Position numbers and translations under genes: made by a program. Positions 47,373 through 56,525 of a stretch of 64,000 bases of DNA are shown piece by piece (position 1 is the stretch's first letter; each line of letters begins with the position of its first letter). Under the pieces are notes generated by a model. That model was given only the letters and a program-made list of their open reading frames with translations, was not told where the DNA came from and did not search any database. This DNA is from Hyphomicrobiales bacterium (GTDB lineage: Bacteria > Pseudomonadota > Alphaproteobacteria > Rhizobiales > Beijerinckiaceae): NCBI GenBank assembly GCA_019075865.1, contig JAGXAN010000006.1, forward strand, positions 186,001 to 250,000, in the 5' to 3' direction.

Positions 47373-48443
47373 CTATCGCGCGGGATACTCGGGGATGCTG
47401 GGTTTGGCGCCGAAAATCAATTGATTCGGGTTCTTCTGCAAGGATTGCACGGTGCGGTTCAACTCATCCAATGTCCGGCGTCCGTCCACCGCTAGACCCT
47501 GATATTGCCGCAAACCTTCGTTGGAAAAGCGGTTGAGGCCGGTGGCAATATCGCGGGTGCGCACATCCAGGTTGGCGGCCAGCTTTTTGATGGCCAGCGC
47601 GGCATCGGAGATGTTGTTGACCGCGCCTTTCGACGATCCACTGCCAATAATGCCCTGCGCCGAGGCAATCAGGGTATCCAGCTTTTCCGCCGTATCGTTG
47701 AGCTTTTTCGACAGGTCCTGAACATTGGCAACAATCGTGCTGACTTTGGCCGGGTCTGCCGCTTTGACCACCGCATCAAGATCGCTGGTCAGGCTTGTAA
47801 TTTTCGGCCCCAAAGGCTGCAGGCTTTTACCCAGATCACCAGCACTTTGCAGGAATGTGCCAACCCCGGCTGAATTATCCGCCAGCATTTTGGTAAATAC
47901 CTGCAAATTGTTCAAGGTTGCCTGCACGGTACCGCCATTTTCGCCAAGCAGACCGTCCACTTTCCCCAAAATCGAATCGAGTTTCGTCGACAGCGTCTGC
48001 ACAATGGCCAGCAGGTTTTGAATTTCGGAGCGATCCGCATAGATCACCGGCAACTCGCCCGGCTTTGTGGACACCAGCGGTGGCGTGTGGGCACCGCCGC
48101 CCGTGAGGGCAATGGAAGAAGTGCCAGTCAGAACCGTCGATTCCAATTGGGCATGTGTATCGGTTTTCACCGGCGTGCGGGGGTCTAAAGTCACAATCGC
48201 CTGCACGCGGCTGGGGTCTTCAGCCATCAAGCCGATGCTGGTGACTTCGCCCACGCGAAGACCATTGAACAAAACCTGGCCACCGCGCGTCAAACCCGCG
48301 ACTGACCCCGTGAAGATAATGCGGTAAGCCTTGCTGCCCTGTTGCTGGTTGGTGCCGGAAAACCAGAAAACAAACAGAAAGATCGAGGCGACAACCGCCA
48401 CGGTAAAGGCACCAATCAACATGTAATTCGCGCGGGTTTCCAT
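47373..48443 (-). CDS. mlaD: MlaD-like MCE domain lipid-transfer protein
   Basis: Protein of 356 aa from ATG 48443. One N-terminal helix anchors it (YMLIGAFTVAVVASIFLFVF); the MCE domain follows (YRIIFTGSVAGLTRGGQVLF, LRVGEVTSIGL, PVKTDTHAQLESTVLTGTSS). A long helical region with weak heptads (about 150-330) resembles that of other periplasmic MCE proteins. It carries phospholipid between the inner and outer membranes. The gene starts 2 bp after the ATPase stop. Confidence 0.92.
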   Translation of the reverse strand: METRANYMLIGAFTVAVVASIFLFVFWFSGTNQQQGSKAYRIIFTGSVAGLTRGGQVLFNGLRVGEVTSIGLMAEDPSRVQAIVTLDPRTPVKTDTHAQLESTVLTGTSSIALTGGGAHTPPLVSTKPGELPVIYADRSEIQNLLAIVQTLSTKLDSILGKVDGLLGENGGTVQATLNNLQVFTKMLADNSAGVGTFLQSAGDLGKSLQPLGPKITSLTSDLDAVVKAADPAKVSTIVANVQDLSKKLNDTAEKLDTLIASAQGIIGSGSSKGAVNNISDAALAIKKLAANLDVRTRDIATGLNRFSNEGLRQYQGLAVDGRRTLDELNRTVQSLQKNPNQLIFGAKPSIPEYPAR

Positions 48444-48445
48444 GA

Positions 48446-49255
48446 TCAGCCATGCCCCACGTTGATATTGGCAGCCGCCAGGCGTCCGCGTTTGCCATGG
48501 AAATAAGCGCGCAGCCATGGATGCTCCGACGCTTCGAGCGTGGCGATGGGCCCGACAGCAATCACTTTGCCGTCAGCCAACGCCGCCACGCGGTCGCAAA
48601 TGGAGTAAAGCGAATCAAGATCATGCGTGACCATAAAAACCGTAAGTCCCAGCGTTTTTTGCAATGTCGCAATCAAATCATCAAACTCGCTGGCACCAAT
48701 TGGGTCCAGCCCGGAAGTCGGCTCGTCGAGAAAAACCATCTCTGGATCAAGTGCCAAGGCGCGCGCCAGAGCCGCTCTTTTTATCATGCCGCCGGATAAT
48801 TCCGAAGGAAATTTATCAGCCGCGTCCGGGCTGAGCCCCACCATTTCGATTTTCAGCATGGCCAGTTCATCCATGAGGCGCTGCGATATACCCAAATATT
48901 CGCGCATTGGCACCTGCACGTTTTGCTTGACCGTCAACCCGGAAAACAGCGCGCCATGCTGAAACAGCACGCCCCAGCGCCGCTCCAGCGCCCGATGCTG
49001 CGCCGGTGCCATGCCATCAAAATCCTGGCCAAACACTTCGATCGACCCGGCGCGCTTGTGGATCAACCCCAGGATTGTGCGCGTCAACACCGATTTGCCG
49101 GTGCCCGACCCGCCGACAAACCCGAGCACTTCGCCTCGCCGGACATCGAGATCAAGCCCGTTCATGATGATTTTCGAGCCAAACCCGACCACCAGTCCCC
49201 GCACGCGCACGGCCAGTTCCGGTTCTGTCGGCGTATGCGAAGCCAGCAGCGTCAA
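48446..49255 (-). CDS. mlaF: MlaF-like ABC transporter ATP-binding protein
   Basis: Protein of 269 aa. Walker A is GGSGTGKSVL, the signature LSGGMIKRAALARALA, and Walker B MVFLDEPTSGLDP, with the switch His in THDLDS. The sequence pattern (KRAALARALALDPE) is typical of MlaF-type lipid ABC ATPases. It lies between the permease and MCE genes in one operon. Confidence 0.94.
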   Translation of the reverse strand: MTLLASHTPTEPELAVRVRGLVVGFGSKIIMNGLDLDVRRGEVLGFVGGSGTGKSVLTRTILGLIHKRAGSIEVFGQDFDGMAPAQHRALERRWGVLFQHGALFSGLTVKQNVQVPMREYLGISQRLMDELAMLKIEMVGLSPDAADKFPSELSGGMIKRAALARALALDPEMVFLDEPTSGLDPIGASEFDDLIATLQKTLGLTVFMVTHDLDSLYSICDRVAALADGKVIAVGPIATLEASEHPWLRAYFHGKRGRLAAANINVGHG

Positions 49256-49264
49256 TGGAGAGCC

Positions 49265-50422
49265 TCAATAATAAATGGATGCGAAGAAAATAGCGAACAA
49301 GCCATCCAGCACAATCACCATGAAGATCGATTTGACCACGGATGACGTTACCTGTCGGCCCAAAGATTCGGCAGAACCCATTACGGCGAGGCCGTCGATC
49401 GTGGCAATCAGGCCGATGATCAACGCCATGAAGGGTGCCTTGATCAAACCCACCGCTAGCGTGTTGAAGGATATGGCTTCCTTCAATCGCCCCAGATAGA
49501 CCTCCGGGCTGATTCCGGCATATTGCCACGCGACGAGCAAACCGCCAAAAATCGCTGCCATATCGGCGATGAAGGTCAAGAGTGGCACGCTGATCATCAA
49601 CGCCAGCACCCGCGGCACCACCAACACCTCGACCGGGTCCAGACCCATCACCTGCATGGCGTCAATTTCCTCACGCATCTTCATCGAGCCAATTTCGGCC
49701 GTAATCGCCGAACCGGAGCGCCCGGCCACCATAATGGCCGTCAGCAGCACCGCCAATTCGCGCAGCACCAGAATGCCAATCAGGTCGACCGCAAAGGCTG
49801 ACGCGCCAAAGCGCCGCAACTGAAAAATGCCCTGTTGCGCGACGATGCAGCCGACCAGAAAATTGATCAAGGCAATGATCGGCACCGAGCGGAAGGCAAA
49901 GCTTTCGATGTGAAACACCATAGAGGTGATTCGAAACCGGCGCGGCGAAAAAACCAGCAGATAAAACGAGGCGACAATTCGCCCCAAAAACTCAAGCCCT
50001 TCGCGAAAATCCGAGAAGGCATGCGCCACCGATTCGCCAATATCGACCAGAAATTGCACCCCTATATTGGGAGGATGCACGCCAGATTCTGGAAATTCGC
50101 GATATTGCGCCTCTTTCAACAAAATCGCCTGATCGGGACTGGCACCGACAAGTCGGCCCTTGGTGTCGTTCTGGAGGCGGTTCAGCAGCCAGGCACCGGA
50201 TGTATCCATGCGCGACAGGCCAGCTAGATCGAAAACAATTTTCTCTGCATTGGCAACCGCTTGCAGGATGGCTGCAACGGAACTCTCCGCCACATGCGCA
50301 TTGGTGATGACCCAGTCGCCGCTGATCGCGACTATGAAGCCTTTGCGGGCCGGATGGATGCCAAACGAAGGCAATCCGCGCTCCGTTTCCGCCAATTCCT
50401 GATTCGAAATCGCAGCCGCCAT
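49265..50422 (-). CDS. mlaE: MlaE-like permease with N-terminal STAS domain
   Basis: Protein of about 385 aa from ATG 50422; a TTG at 50473 could extend it. Residues about 10-110 form a STAS-like domain (FIVAISGDWVITNAHVAESS, IVFDLAGLSRMDTSGAWLLN), which in other species is the separate protein MlaB. The MlaE permease domain follows (ALINFLVGCIVAQQGIFQLR, LIGILVLRELAVLLTAIMVA, AGRSGSAITAEIGSMKMREE, IDAMQVMGLDPVEVLVVPRV). The fusion removes the need for a separate mlaB. It heads the operon. Confidence 0.93.
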   Translation of the reverse strand: MAAAISNQELAETERGLPSFGIHPARKGFIVAISGDWVITNAHVAESSVAAILQAVANAEKIVFDLAGLSRMDTSGAWLLNRLQNDTKGRLVGASPDQAILLKEAQYREFPESGVHPPNIGVQFLVDIGESVAHAFSDFREGLEFLGRIVASFYLLVFSPRRFRITSMVFHIESFAFRSVPIIALINFLVGCIVAQQGIFQLRRFGASAFAVDLIGILVLRELAVLLTAIMVAGRSGSAITAEIGSMKMREEIDAMQVMGLDPVEVLVVPRVLALMISVPLLTFIADMAAIFGGLLVAWQYAGISPEVYLGRLKEAISFNTLAVGLIKAPFMALIIGLIATIDGLAVMGSAESLGRQVTSSVVKSIFMVIVLDGLFAIFFASIYY

Positions 50423-50512
50423 TACCGATACAATCTCGCTCGCTTCACCCCTACCCTTTAAGGAAGATTGCAAGCAATGTCGATATGCGGTTAAGCGCGG
50501 TCAACCGGGCGG

Positions 50513-51163
50513 CTAAGCGGCTCGGCGGGTAATGAGCGGAACCAGTTTGCGTAACGTGTCGACAATTTCGGCGCTCTTGGCCTCGAAGGCACTGAAGCGT
50601 TCGGCCAGATTGGCTGTCATGCGCTCGGCCACTTCCGCGTGCAGCAATTCCAGGGCTTTCGCCATTTCTTCCTCGAGGCGCGCCACACGCTCGGTCACGG
50701 ATTCGACACCCTTGGCATTATCACCGGTATTGATAATGGTGAGCGGCACCAATTGCTTTTGGCCAATCAGAACGTCATCCACTTCCGTGTCCGTGTAAAA
50801 TACCTCGCCTTCACTCAGATTCATGCGCTTGGCGAGATTGAGTTCGAGGAGGTTCAACCGTCGGGTCAGCGTATTCAGCGACTGATAGAGCATGACCTCG
50901 GTATTGCGGATAAACTCAAGGCCGATCTGCCTGTCTTTTTGCCAGCGCAACTTCACGTAACGCGTTTCATCTCGCGATGGAATGTTGATCTGGAACATGT
51001 CCGGTAGCGGCTCGTCGGATTTAATCGTCGCGCGGGCCCCGGTCGGGCTGAGGTCAACTATGATGATTTCCGAAAGCGGCGAGCCTTCCTCGATAAAGAT
51101 CGTGGCTTTGAGAGACGTCGGCGAACGATTGCCCTGACGTTTGCCGATCCACAGATTACGCAT
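50513..51163 (-). CDS. PilZ domain protein (c-di-GMP binding)
   Basis: Protein of 216 aa from ATG 51163, with GGGAG 6 nt upstream. The PilZ domain is at the N-terminus: the RxxxR ligand motif (KRQGNRSPT) and DLSPTGARA, the D/NxSxxG part, are both present, so c-di-GMP binding is likely. A helical C-terminal half follows (LNTLTRRLNLLELNLAKRMN, then VERVARLEEEMAKALELLHA), probably coiled coil. The output is unknown. Confidence 0.87.
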   Translation of the reverse strand: MRNLWIGKRQGNRSPTSLKATIFIEEGSPLSEIIIVDLSPTGARATIKSDEPLPDMFQINIPSRDETRYVKLRWQKDRQIGLEFIRNTEVMLYQSLNTLTRRLNLLELNLAKRMNLSEGEVFYTDTEVDDVLIGQKQLVPLTIINTGDNAKGVESVTERVARLEEEMAKALELLHAEVAERMTANLAERFSAFEAKSAEIVDTLRKLVPLITRRAA

Positions 51164-51295
51164 CCACCCACTCCCAAAACGCAAAGCTTGAGGAAGACTT
51201 TATGGCACAAACTCCTTACATTGCCTTAAAGCAAAGGTTTCGTTAGCCAATTTTCGACAAAATCGCGTTTCCCATCCGTGACCAAAGGGGCCAAC

Positions 51296-52276
51296 TTGCA
51301 ATTTGAAATCGCCGTTGAAGCGTTCGCTCTGAAAGTGCCGTTTGTCATCTCGCGCGGTGCCCGCACGCACGCCCATGTGGTTCGGGTCAAAATCGGCGAT
51401 GGCACACATTTCGGGCAAGGCGAATGTGTGCCCTACCCGCGTTATGGTGAAAGCGTTGAGAGCGTGACGGCCGCGCTGGAAGCCATCCGGCCGCTGATCG
51501 CCTCCCGCATTGACCGGGCGGGTCTGCAATCGCAGATGCCAGCCGGTGCGGCCCGCAACGCCATTGATTGCGCCTTATGGGATTACGACAGCAAACGCCT
51601 CGGCATTGCCGCGATGGAATTGGCTGGCCTGCATCGTATTGCCCCGTGTGTCACCGCTTTCACTTTGTCGCTCGGCGCCCCGGAGGCCATGGGTCAAGCC
51701 GCCGCGCAAGCTTGCGAGAGGCCCGTGCTGAAGGTCAAACTTGGTGGCGGGCCGGAGGATGTCGCGCGCATCATGGCGGTGCGTGCCAATGCCCCCGACG
51801 CCGTCTTACTGATTGACGCCAATGAATCCTGGCAGGAAGCGGATCTGGCGCGCAATTTTGCCGCCTGCGAAGCGGCAGGTGTCGCCCTGATCGAGCAGCC
51901 GCTGCCCGCTGGCCAGGACAGTGCCCTGGCACGGATCGCACGCCCTATTCCGGTTTGCGCCGATGAAAGCGTCCACGACCGCAATGGCCTCGCCAGGCTC
52001 AAGGACCGTTACGACTGCATCAACATCAAGCTGGACAAGACCGGCGGCCTCACCGAGGCTTTGGCATTGGCGCAAGCGGCTACCAAATTGGATTTCGGGC
52101 TGTTCATCGGCTGCATGGTCGGCACTTCGCTGGGCATGGCACCGGCCATGCTGCTCACCCCGCAGGCGCGCTTCGTCGATCTGGATGGCCCGCTGCTATT
52201 GGCCAAGGACCGCGACCCGGGCCTACACTTTGAAGGATCCATCATTCACCCGCCGCAAGCCGCACTTTGGGGCTAG
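51296..52276 (+). CDS. Dipeptide epimerase, enolase superfamily
   Basis: About 326 aa from TTG 51296 (AAGGGG at 51285-51290); GTG 51278 is an alternative. It is an L-Ala-D/L-Glu epimerase-like enzyme: the barrel has the catalytic KxK in LKVKLGGGPE, metal ligands in LIDANESW, IEQPLP and VCADESV, and the second Lys in INIKLDKTGGL. Such enzymes recycle murein peptides. The exact dipeptide is not decided by sequence. It faces the XRE-cupin regulator gene across 23 bp. Confidence 0.9.
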   Translation: MQFEIAVEAFALKVPFVISRGARTHAHVVRVKIGDGTHFGQGECVPYPRYGESVESVTAALEAIRPLIASRIDRAGLQSQMPAGAARNAIDCALWDYDSKRLGIAAMELAGLHRIAPCVTAFTLSLGAPEAMGQAAAQACERPVLKVKLGGGPEDVARIMAVRANAPDAVLLIDANESWQEADLARNFAACEAAGVALIEQPLPAGQDSALARIARPIPVCADESVHDRNGLARLKDRYDCINIKLDKTGGLTEALALAQAATKLDFGLFIGCMVGTSLGMAPAMLLTPQARFVDLDGPLLLAKDRDPGLHFEGSIIHPPQAALWG

Positions 52277-52299
52277 TGCAGCGCGCATCAAGGCGTAGC

Positions 52300-52917
52300 C
52301 TATTCCATTACCGCAGCCCGCAGGATGCACACCATGGTCGCATGGGCATTGACCGGCCCGTGATTGCGTATGGTGTGCGGACGGTCGCAGCGATAGCGCA
52401 ATGTCTCGCCGGCACGACAAACGGCAATGACGCCTGCGACCTCGACTTCCAGTTCGCCCGTCAGCACCGACAGGCACTCGACCGAGCCGCGCTGATGCGC
52501 CGTGGAATCCAGCACGCCGCCCGGCTCCGCCGTAAAGTCATACCATTGCAGCCATTCAACGGTTTTGATCCAACCGGTAATGGCAAGGTGACACTTGCCG
52601 TCGTCTGAAACCAGTATGGGCGTGTCGCCCTTGCTGGAATGCTCGACAAACGGTTCATCCTCGGTCGATTGCAACACGCGCTCAATGGAAACATCCAGCG
52701 CCTGCGCCAGCCGCCAGATCGTTGCCAGCGTCGGATTGGTCTCATTGCGCTCGATCTGGCTGATGATCGACTTGGCCACGCCCGATTGTTCGGAAAGCTC
52801 GGCCAGCGACAAGGCATGAGACTTGCGCAAATGCAAGATGGTGCGCCCCAATTGCCCGGAAAGTGCCACAGCACCCGCTTCCAGCACCTTGGCCCGGTCT
52901 CGTCCTTCGACACCCAT
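52300..52917 (-). CDS. XRE-family regulator with cupin sensor
   Basis: Protein of 205 aa. The N-terminal helix-turn-helix (LGRTILHLRKSHALSLAELS, QSGVAKSIISQIERNETNPT, LATIWRLAQALDVSIERVL) is joined to a C-terminal cupin (GGVLDSTAHQRGSVECLSVL, GELEVEVAGVIAVCRAGETL, RYRCDRPHTIRNHG). Such regulators control catabolic or transport genes; the EamA transporter 72 bp upstream on the same strand is the nearest candidate, although no operator was found by eye. Confidence 0.93.
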   Translation of the reverse strand: MGVEGRDRAKVLEAGAVALSGQLGRTILHLRKSHALSLAELSEQSGVAKSIISQIERNETNPTLATIWRLAQALDVSIERVLQSTEDEPFVEHSSKGDTPILVSDDGKCHLAITGWIKTVEWLQWYDFTAEPGGVLDSTAHQRGSVECLSVLTGELEVEVAGVIAVCRAGETLRYRCDRPHTIRNHGPVNAHATMVCILRAAVME

Positions 52918-52989
52918 GTTTCTTATTCCAGTTGAAGTTAGCGCAAAAATGGATCAATTTCGTTCGTCGAAACGAACGCAGCGCAATCC

Positions 52990-53928
52990 CTACACCACTT
53001 TGCTGGATTGTGCACCTGATAGTCCGAGCTTCCGCTCGCGCCAGATCACGAACACACCGGCGCAAACCACGATCAACGCGCCGAGCAGCACGTAAAACGA
53101 GGCTATTTCATCAAAAATGCCATAGCCAAGCACCAGCGCCCAGACCATCGACGAATAATCGAAACTGGCAATTATCGAGGCATCGGCATGCTGGTAACTC
53201 TCGGTCATGAAAATCTGCCCCAGCCCCCCGCAAATGCCAATGCCGGCAAGGAGCAGGCCATCCCGCCAATCAGGCAGCAGAAAGCGCTGCTGTTCCATGA
53301 ACTTTGCGCCAACCAGACCCGGCGGCCAATGCGCTGCCACGATGAGCATCAACGTGGAAACGCAGGTGAGCGACAGCATGAAATAAAACACAACCGTTGA
53401 CGTGCCATCGGTGCTCGTCAACCGCCGCGTCTGGATGACCGCCGAGGCCGTAAAAAACGCCCCGAGCAGACCGATAATCGGCCCGGAAAGCGTTCGTCCG
53501 CCGTCAAACGCGCTGGAGCCCACCATGATCAGCACGCCAACAAACCCCACTGCCACCGCGCTCCAGCGGTAAAGGTGCACGCGCTCTTTCAAAACCAGCG
53601 CCGCCAGTGCCACGGTTATCAGCGGCGCGGCAAAACTGATGGCTGTGGCCGTTGGCAGCGGCAGCAGGCCAAGCGCTGCAAAATTGCAATACATGCCCAG
53701 TGAGCCGATCGAGCCGCGAAGTATGTGCCCCGGCACCCGCTGCGTCTTCAAGGTCTGCCGGGCATTGCCCTGCCAGAAAACCCAAATGGCGATGACAGCC
53801 AGGGCAAAGAATGCGCGAAAAAATGCGATCTCACCCAATTCGAACCGCCCGCCGGTCAATTTGATCAGCACCGCCATCAAAGTGAAAATCAGGGTAGCGG
53901 TAATTTTCAGAATTATTCCACGGGTCAT
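52990..53928 (-). CDS. DMT-superfamily (EamA) transporter
   Basis: Protein of about 312 aa from ATG 53928, with ten predicted transmembrane helices in two EamA repeats (GIILKITATLIFTLMAVLIK, LAVIAIWVFW; and GLLGAFFTASAVIQTRRL, LLLAGIGICGGLGQIFMTES). The substrate is unknown; members export amino acids or other metabolites. It is followed by the XRE-cupin gene in the same direction. Confidence 0.9.
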   Translation of the reverse strand: MTRGIILKITATLIFTLMAVLIKLTGGRFELGEIAFFRAFFALAVIAIWVFWQGNARQTLKTQRVPGHILRGSIGSLGMYCNFAALGLLPLPTATAISFAAPLITVALAALVLKERVHLYRWSAVAVGFVGVLIMVGSSAFDGGRTLSGPIIGLLGAFFTASAVIQTRRLTSTDGTSTVVFYFMLSLTCVSTLMLIVAAHWPPGLVGAKFMEQQRFLLPDWRDGLLLAGIGICGGLGQIFMTESYQHADASIIASFDYSSMVWALVLGYGIFDEIASFYVLLGALIVVCAGVFVIWRERKLGLSGAQSSKVV

Positions 53929-54135
53929 CAGCGGCAGCAAACTCAAAAAATGGGGACAATGAAGGCATCAAAAATCAACCGCGATCCATTGCCGGGAAAC
54001 ATACTCTTGTGGATAAACCGCGACGATTGCAATGCCCCAACCTCTTGTTGGTGCAATGCTGCCACGCTGTCACAGCAACGCAACAGGAATCGTATCTGGT
54101 CTTTCGCAACTGCCATCCAAGCGCGGGAAAGCCAC

Positions 54136-54942
54136 GTGTCCAAGCCAAATGAAGTCACCCGTTATCGCACCATCTTCCTCTCCGATGTGCATTTGGGCTC
54201 CAAGGGAGCGAAAGCCGATTTACTGCTCGATTTTTTGCGTCACAATGAAGCCGAATGCATGTATCTGGTCGGCGACATCATCGACGGCTGGCGTCTGAAA
54301 TCCGGCTGGTACTGGCCGCAGTCTCATAATGACGTTGTCCAGAAATTGCTGCGTCAGGTGCGAAAAGGCACCAAGATGATTTATCTGCCCGGCAATCACG
54401 ACGAATTCATGCGTGATTATCTTGGCCTGCATTTTGGCGGCGTCGAAGTTCTCGATCGCGTCATCCACAAAATGGCCGATGGCCGCCAATTTTTGGTGAT
54501 GCATGGCGATCAATTTGACATTGTCGTGCACAATGCCCGCTGGCTAGCCTATCTGGGCGATTGGGCCTATGAAACCGCCTTGGTGTGCAACACATGGTTT
54601 AATCGCATTCGTCGCGGATTTGGACTACCCTATTGGTCGTTTTCAGCATGGGCGAAACTGCGGGTGAAAAAAGCGGTGAACTTCATTGGTGCCTTCGAGC
54701 GTGCGCTTTCGGAAGAAGCGATCCGCCAGGGCATCGATGGTGTTATTTGCGGCCATATCCACCACGCGGCCATACAACCGATGGGGAAAGCGGTATATAT
54801 CAATACCGGCGACTTTGTTGAATCCTGCACCGCCATTGCCGAGCATTTCGATGGCAGGCTGGAAATATTACGTTGGCAAGCCATCAAAGGCCTGACAATG
54901 GCATCGGAAGAATCGACCAGTACATTGGAAGTAGCGGCCTGA
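54136..54942 (+). CDS. plcP: Calcineurin-like metallophosphoesterase, probable PlcP (phospholipase C) type
   Basis: Protein of 268 aa from GTG 54136, with GGGAAAG 5 nt upstream. The five metallophosphoesterase motifs are intact: FLSDVHLGSKG, VGDIIDGW, LPGNHDEF, VMHGDQFD and CGHIHHA. Such proteins are often labelled UDP-2,3-diacylglucosamine diphosphatase (LpxH); but Sinorhizobium PlcP, from the same family, is a phospholipase C that removes phospholipid headgroups under phosphate limitation. The immediate coupling to a GT4 glycosyltransferase, as in plcP-agt operons, favours PlcP. No good PHO box was found upstream; only one half-site, CTGTCAC at 54067-54073. Confidence 0.72.
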   Translation: MSKPNEVTRYRTIFLSDVHLGSKGAKADLLLDFLRHNEAECMYLVGDIIDGWRLKSGWYWPQSHNDVVQKLLRQVRKGTKMIYLPGNHDEFMRDYLGLHFGGVEVLDRVIHKMADGRQFLVMHGDQFDIVVHNARWLAYLGDWAYETALVCNTWFNRIRRGFGLPYWSFSAWAKLRVKKAVNFIGAFERALSEEAIRQGIDGVICGHIHHAAIQPMGKAVYINTGDFVESCTAIAEHFDGRLEILRWQAIKGLTMASEESTSTLEVAA

Positions 54943-55994
54943 TGCATGTTTTGATCGCGACAGATGCGTGGCACCCGCAAGTCAACGGTGTCGTGCGCTC
55001 ACTGGAAGCCACCGCCAATGCTGCGCGCAGCTTCGGCGCGCGGGTTGATTTTCTCACCCCCCAGGGCTTCAACACGCTGCCTTTGCCAAGTTACCCGGAA
55101 ATTCCGCTGTCGCTGATCACCTCCCGCATGGCCCGCAAGCGCCTCGATACCGCCCAACCCGACCATGTGCATATCGCCACTGAAGGCCCGATCGGCCTCG
55201 CCGCCCGCCGCGCCTGCCTCCAGACCGGGCGCAAGTTCACCACGAGCTATCACACCCGTTATCCCGAATATATCGCGGCGCGGGTGCCGCTGCCGCTGCC
55301 CTGGTCTTATGCCTGGCTGCGCCGCTTCCACAATGCCGGCCTTGGCATTCTGGTTGCCACCCCCACCCTGATGCGTGAACTGGACGGGCGCGGATTTTTG
55401 CGGCTGCTGCGCTGGTCGCGCGGCGTGGATCACACCATTTTCCGGCCCGATCTGGCGCCAGTGCTGGACCTGCCGCGCCCGATTTTTCTCTGTGCCGGAC
55501 GCGTCGCCGTCGAAAAAAATCTCGACGCCTTCCTCAGCCTGAAACTGCCCGGTTCCAAGGTGATCGTCGGGGACGGCCCCGCCCGCGTGCAATTGCAGCA
55601 GCGCTACCCGGAGGCTCATTTCTGCGGGCTTCAGTCGTCCAAAAATCTCGCCGCACTTTACGCCAGCGCCGATGTCTTCGTTTTCCCAAGCCGCACCGAT
55701 ACTTTTGGCATGGTCTTGCTGGAAGCCATGGCTTGCGGGCTGCCGGTCGCGGCTTTCCCCGTCGCCGGGCCGCTGGACGTGCTGGGCACCAGCGATGCCG
55801 GCGTCATGGATGAGGATTTGCAAAAAGCCTGCATGATGGCACTGGAGATCCCACGCGAGGCCGCCCTGGCCTATGCCCGCAAATTCACCTGGGCTGCCAG
55901 CGCCCGCGAATTTCTGGAAAGCATCAGCCAAGCCCGCAGTGCGCCCAAATCAAGCAAAGAACGCGATCTTCTCCATCACGGGCAGCGCATCTAG
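54942..55994 (+). CDS. GT4 glycosyltransferase, probable Agt-type glycolipid synthase
   Basis: Protein of 350 aa; the ATG 54942 overlaps the stop of the upstream gene by 1 bp (TGATG). GT4 features: ATDAWHPQVNGVVRSLEATA with the donor loop, TSYHTRYPEY, VGDGPARVQLQQRYP, and the ExxxxxG-type motif in TFGMVLLEAMACGLPVAAFP. In phosphate-limited alphaproteobacteria Agt adds sugars to the diacylglycerol released by PlcP, making glycolipids that replace phospholipids. The donor cannot be read from sequence. The 3' end overlaps the convergent gene by 45 bp. Confidence 0.78.
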   Translation: MHVLIATDAWHPQVNGVVRSLEATANAARSFGARVDFLTPQGFNTLPLPSYPEIPLSLITSRMARKRLDTAQPDHVHIATEGPIGLAARRACLQTGRKFTTSYHTRYPEYIAARVPLPLPWSYAWLRRFHNAGLGILVATPTLMRELDGRGFLRLLRWSRGVDHTIFRPDLAPVLDLPRPIFLCAGRVAVEKNLDAFLSLKLPGSKVIVGDGPARVQLQQRYPEAHFCGLQSSKNLAALYASADVFVFPSRTDTFGMVLLEAMACGLPVAAFPVAGPLDVLGTSDAGVMDEDLQKACMMALEIPREAALAYARKFTWAASAREFLESISQARSAPKSSKERDLLHHGQRI

Positions 55995-56330
55995 CGCCTC
56001 CAGCGCACTGGCGGGGCGCACGAAACGCTCGACAGGCCCCCGGGCGCCATTCCCCTGAAAATCATGCAGGGGTGATGGCGCTTGAATGTTGATGCGTTGC
56101 GCCCCAACTTCCCGCTGGATCGGCTCCGGCGCTGGCGCCAACTCGGCATGAAACGGCGCAGACTGACGCTCCATCCGGCGCAATATCGCCAGCATTTCAT
56201 CCATTTGTGACGCGCGTTGACGCCGGGCAAATTCCAGAAGAAACCACCGCCCGCGCACGGTTTCCATCACCGCGCCTTCGATGGCTTCATAATCGTCTTC
56301 GCCCAGATTGGTTGGTGGTGTCAGCGACAT
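55950..56330 (-). CDS. Conserved rhizobial hypothetical protein
   Basis: Protein of 126 aa from ATG 56330. The N-terminal block (EDDYEAIEGAVMETVRGRWF, LLEFARRQRASQMDEMLAIL) recurs in many Hyphomicrobiales hypothetical proteins as I recall; the rest is variable. It looks helical and cytoplasmic. Function unknown. Its 3' end overlaps the convergent glycosyltransferase gene by 45 bp. Confidence 0.65.
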   Translation of the reverse strand: MSLTPPTNLGEDDYEAIEGAVMETVRGRWFLLEFARRQRASQMDEMLAILRRMERQSAPFHAELAPAPEPIQREVGAQRINIQAPSPLHDFQGNGARGPVERFVRPASALEALDALPVMEKIAFFA

Positions 56331-56525
56331 GATAGCCAATGCTCAAGAGGAATCGCCCTTGGAGAATCCTTCATTTGACCGCAAAATTCAAGTCATCTAG
56401 CTTGCATGGCGAATGGATGGGCCATCACACCGCCCGCACCACCAAATTGCCGCAGTTTGCAACAATTGCTTTCAATTCATGGTGCGCATAAGAACCGTGA
56501 AAATACTTGTCCGGGAGGTTTGAGA

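Noticed and set aside
54061-54080. PHO box upstream of the plcP-like gene.
   Set aside because: Only one half-site (CTGTCAC at 54067-54073) fits; the neighbouring CTGCCAC is 8 bp away rather than 11, so the spacing is wrong.
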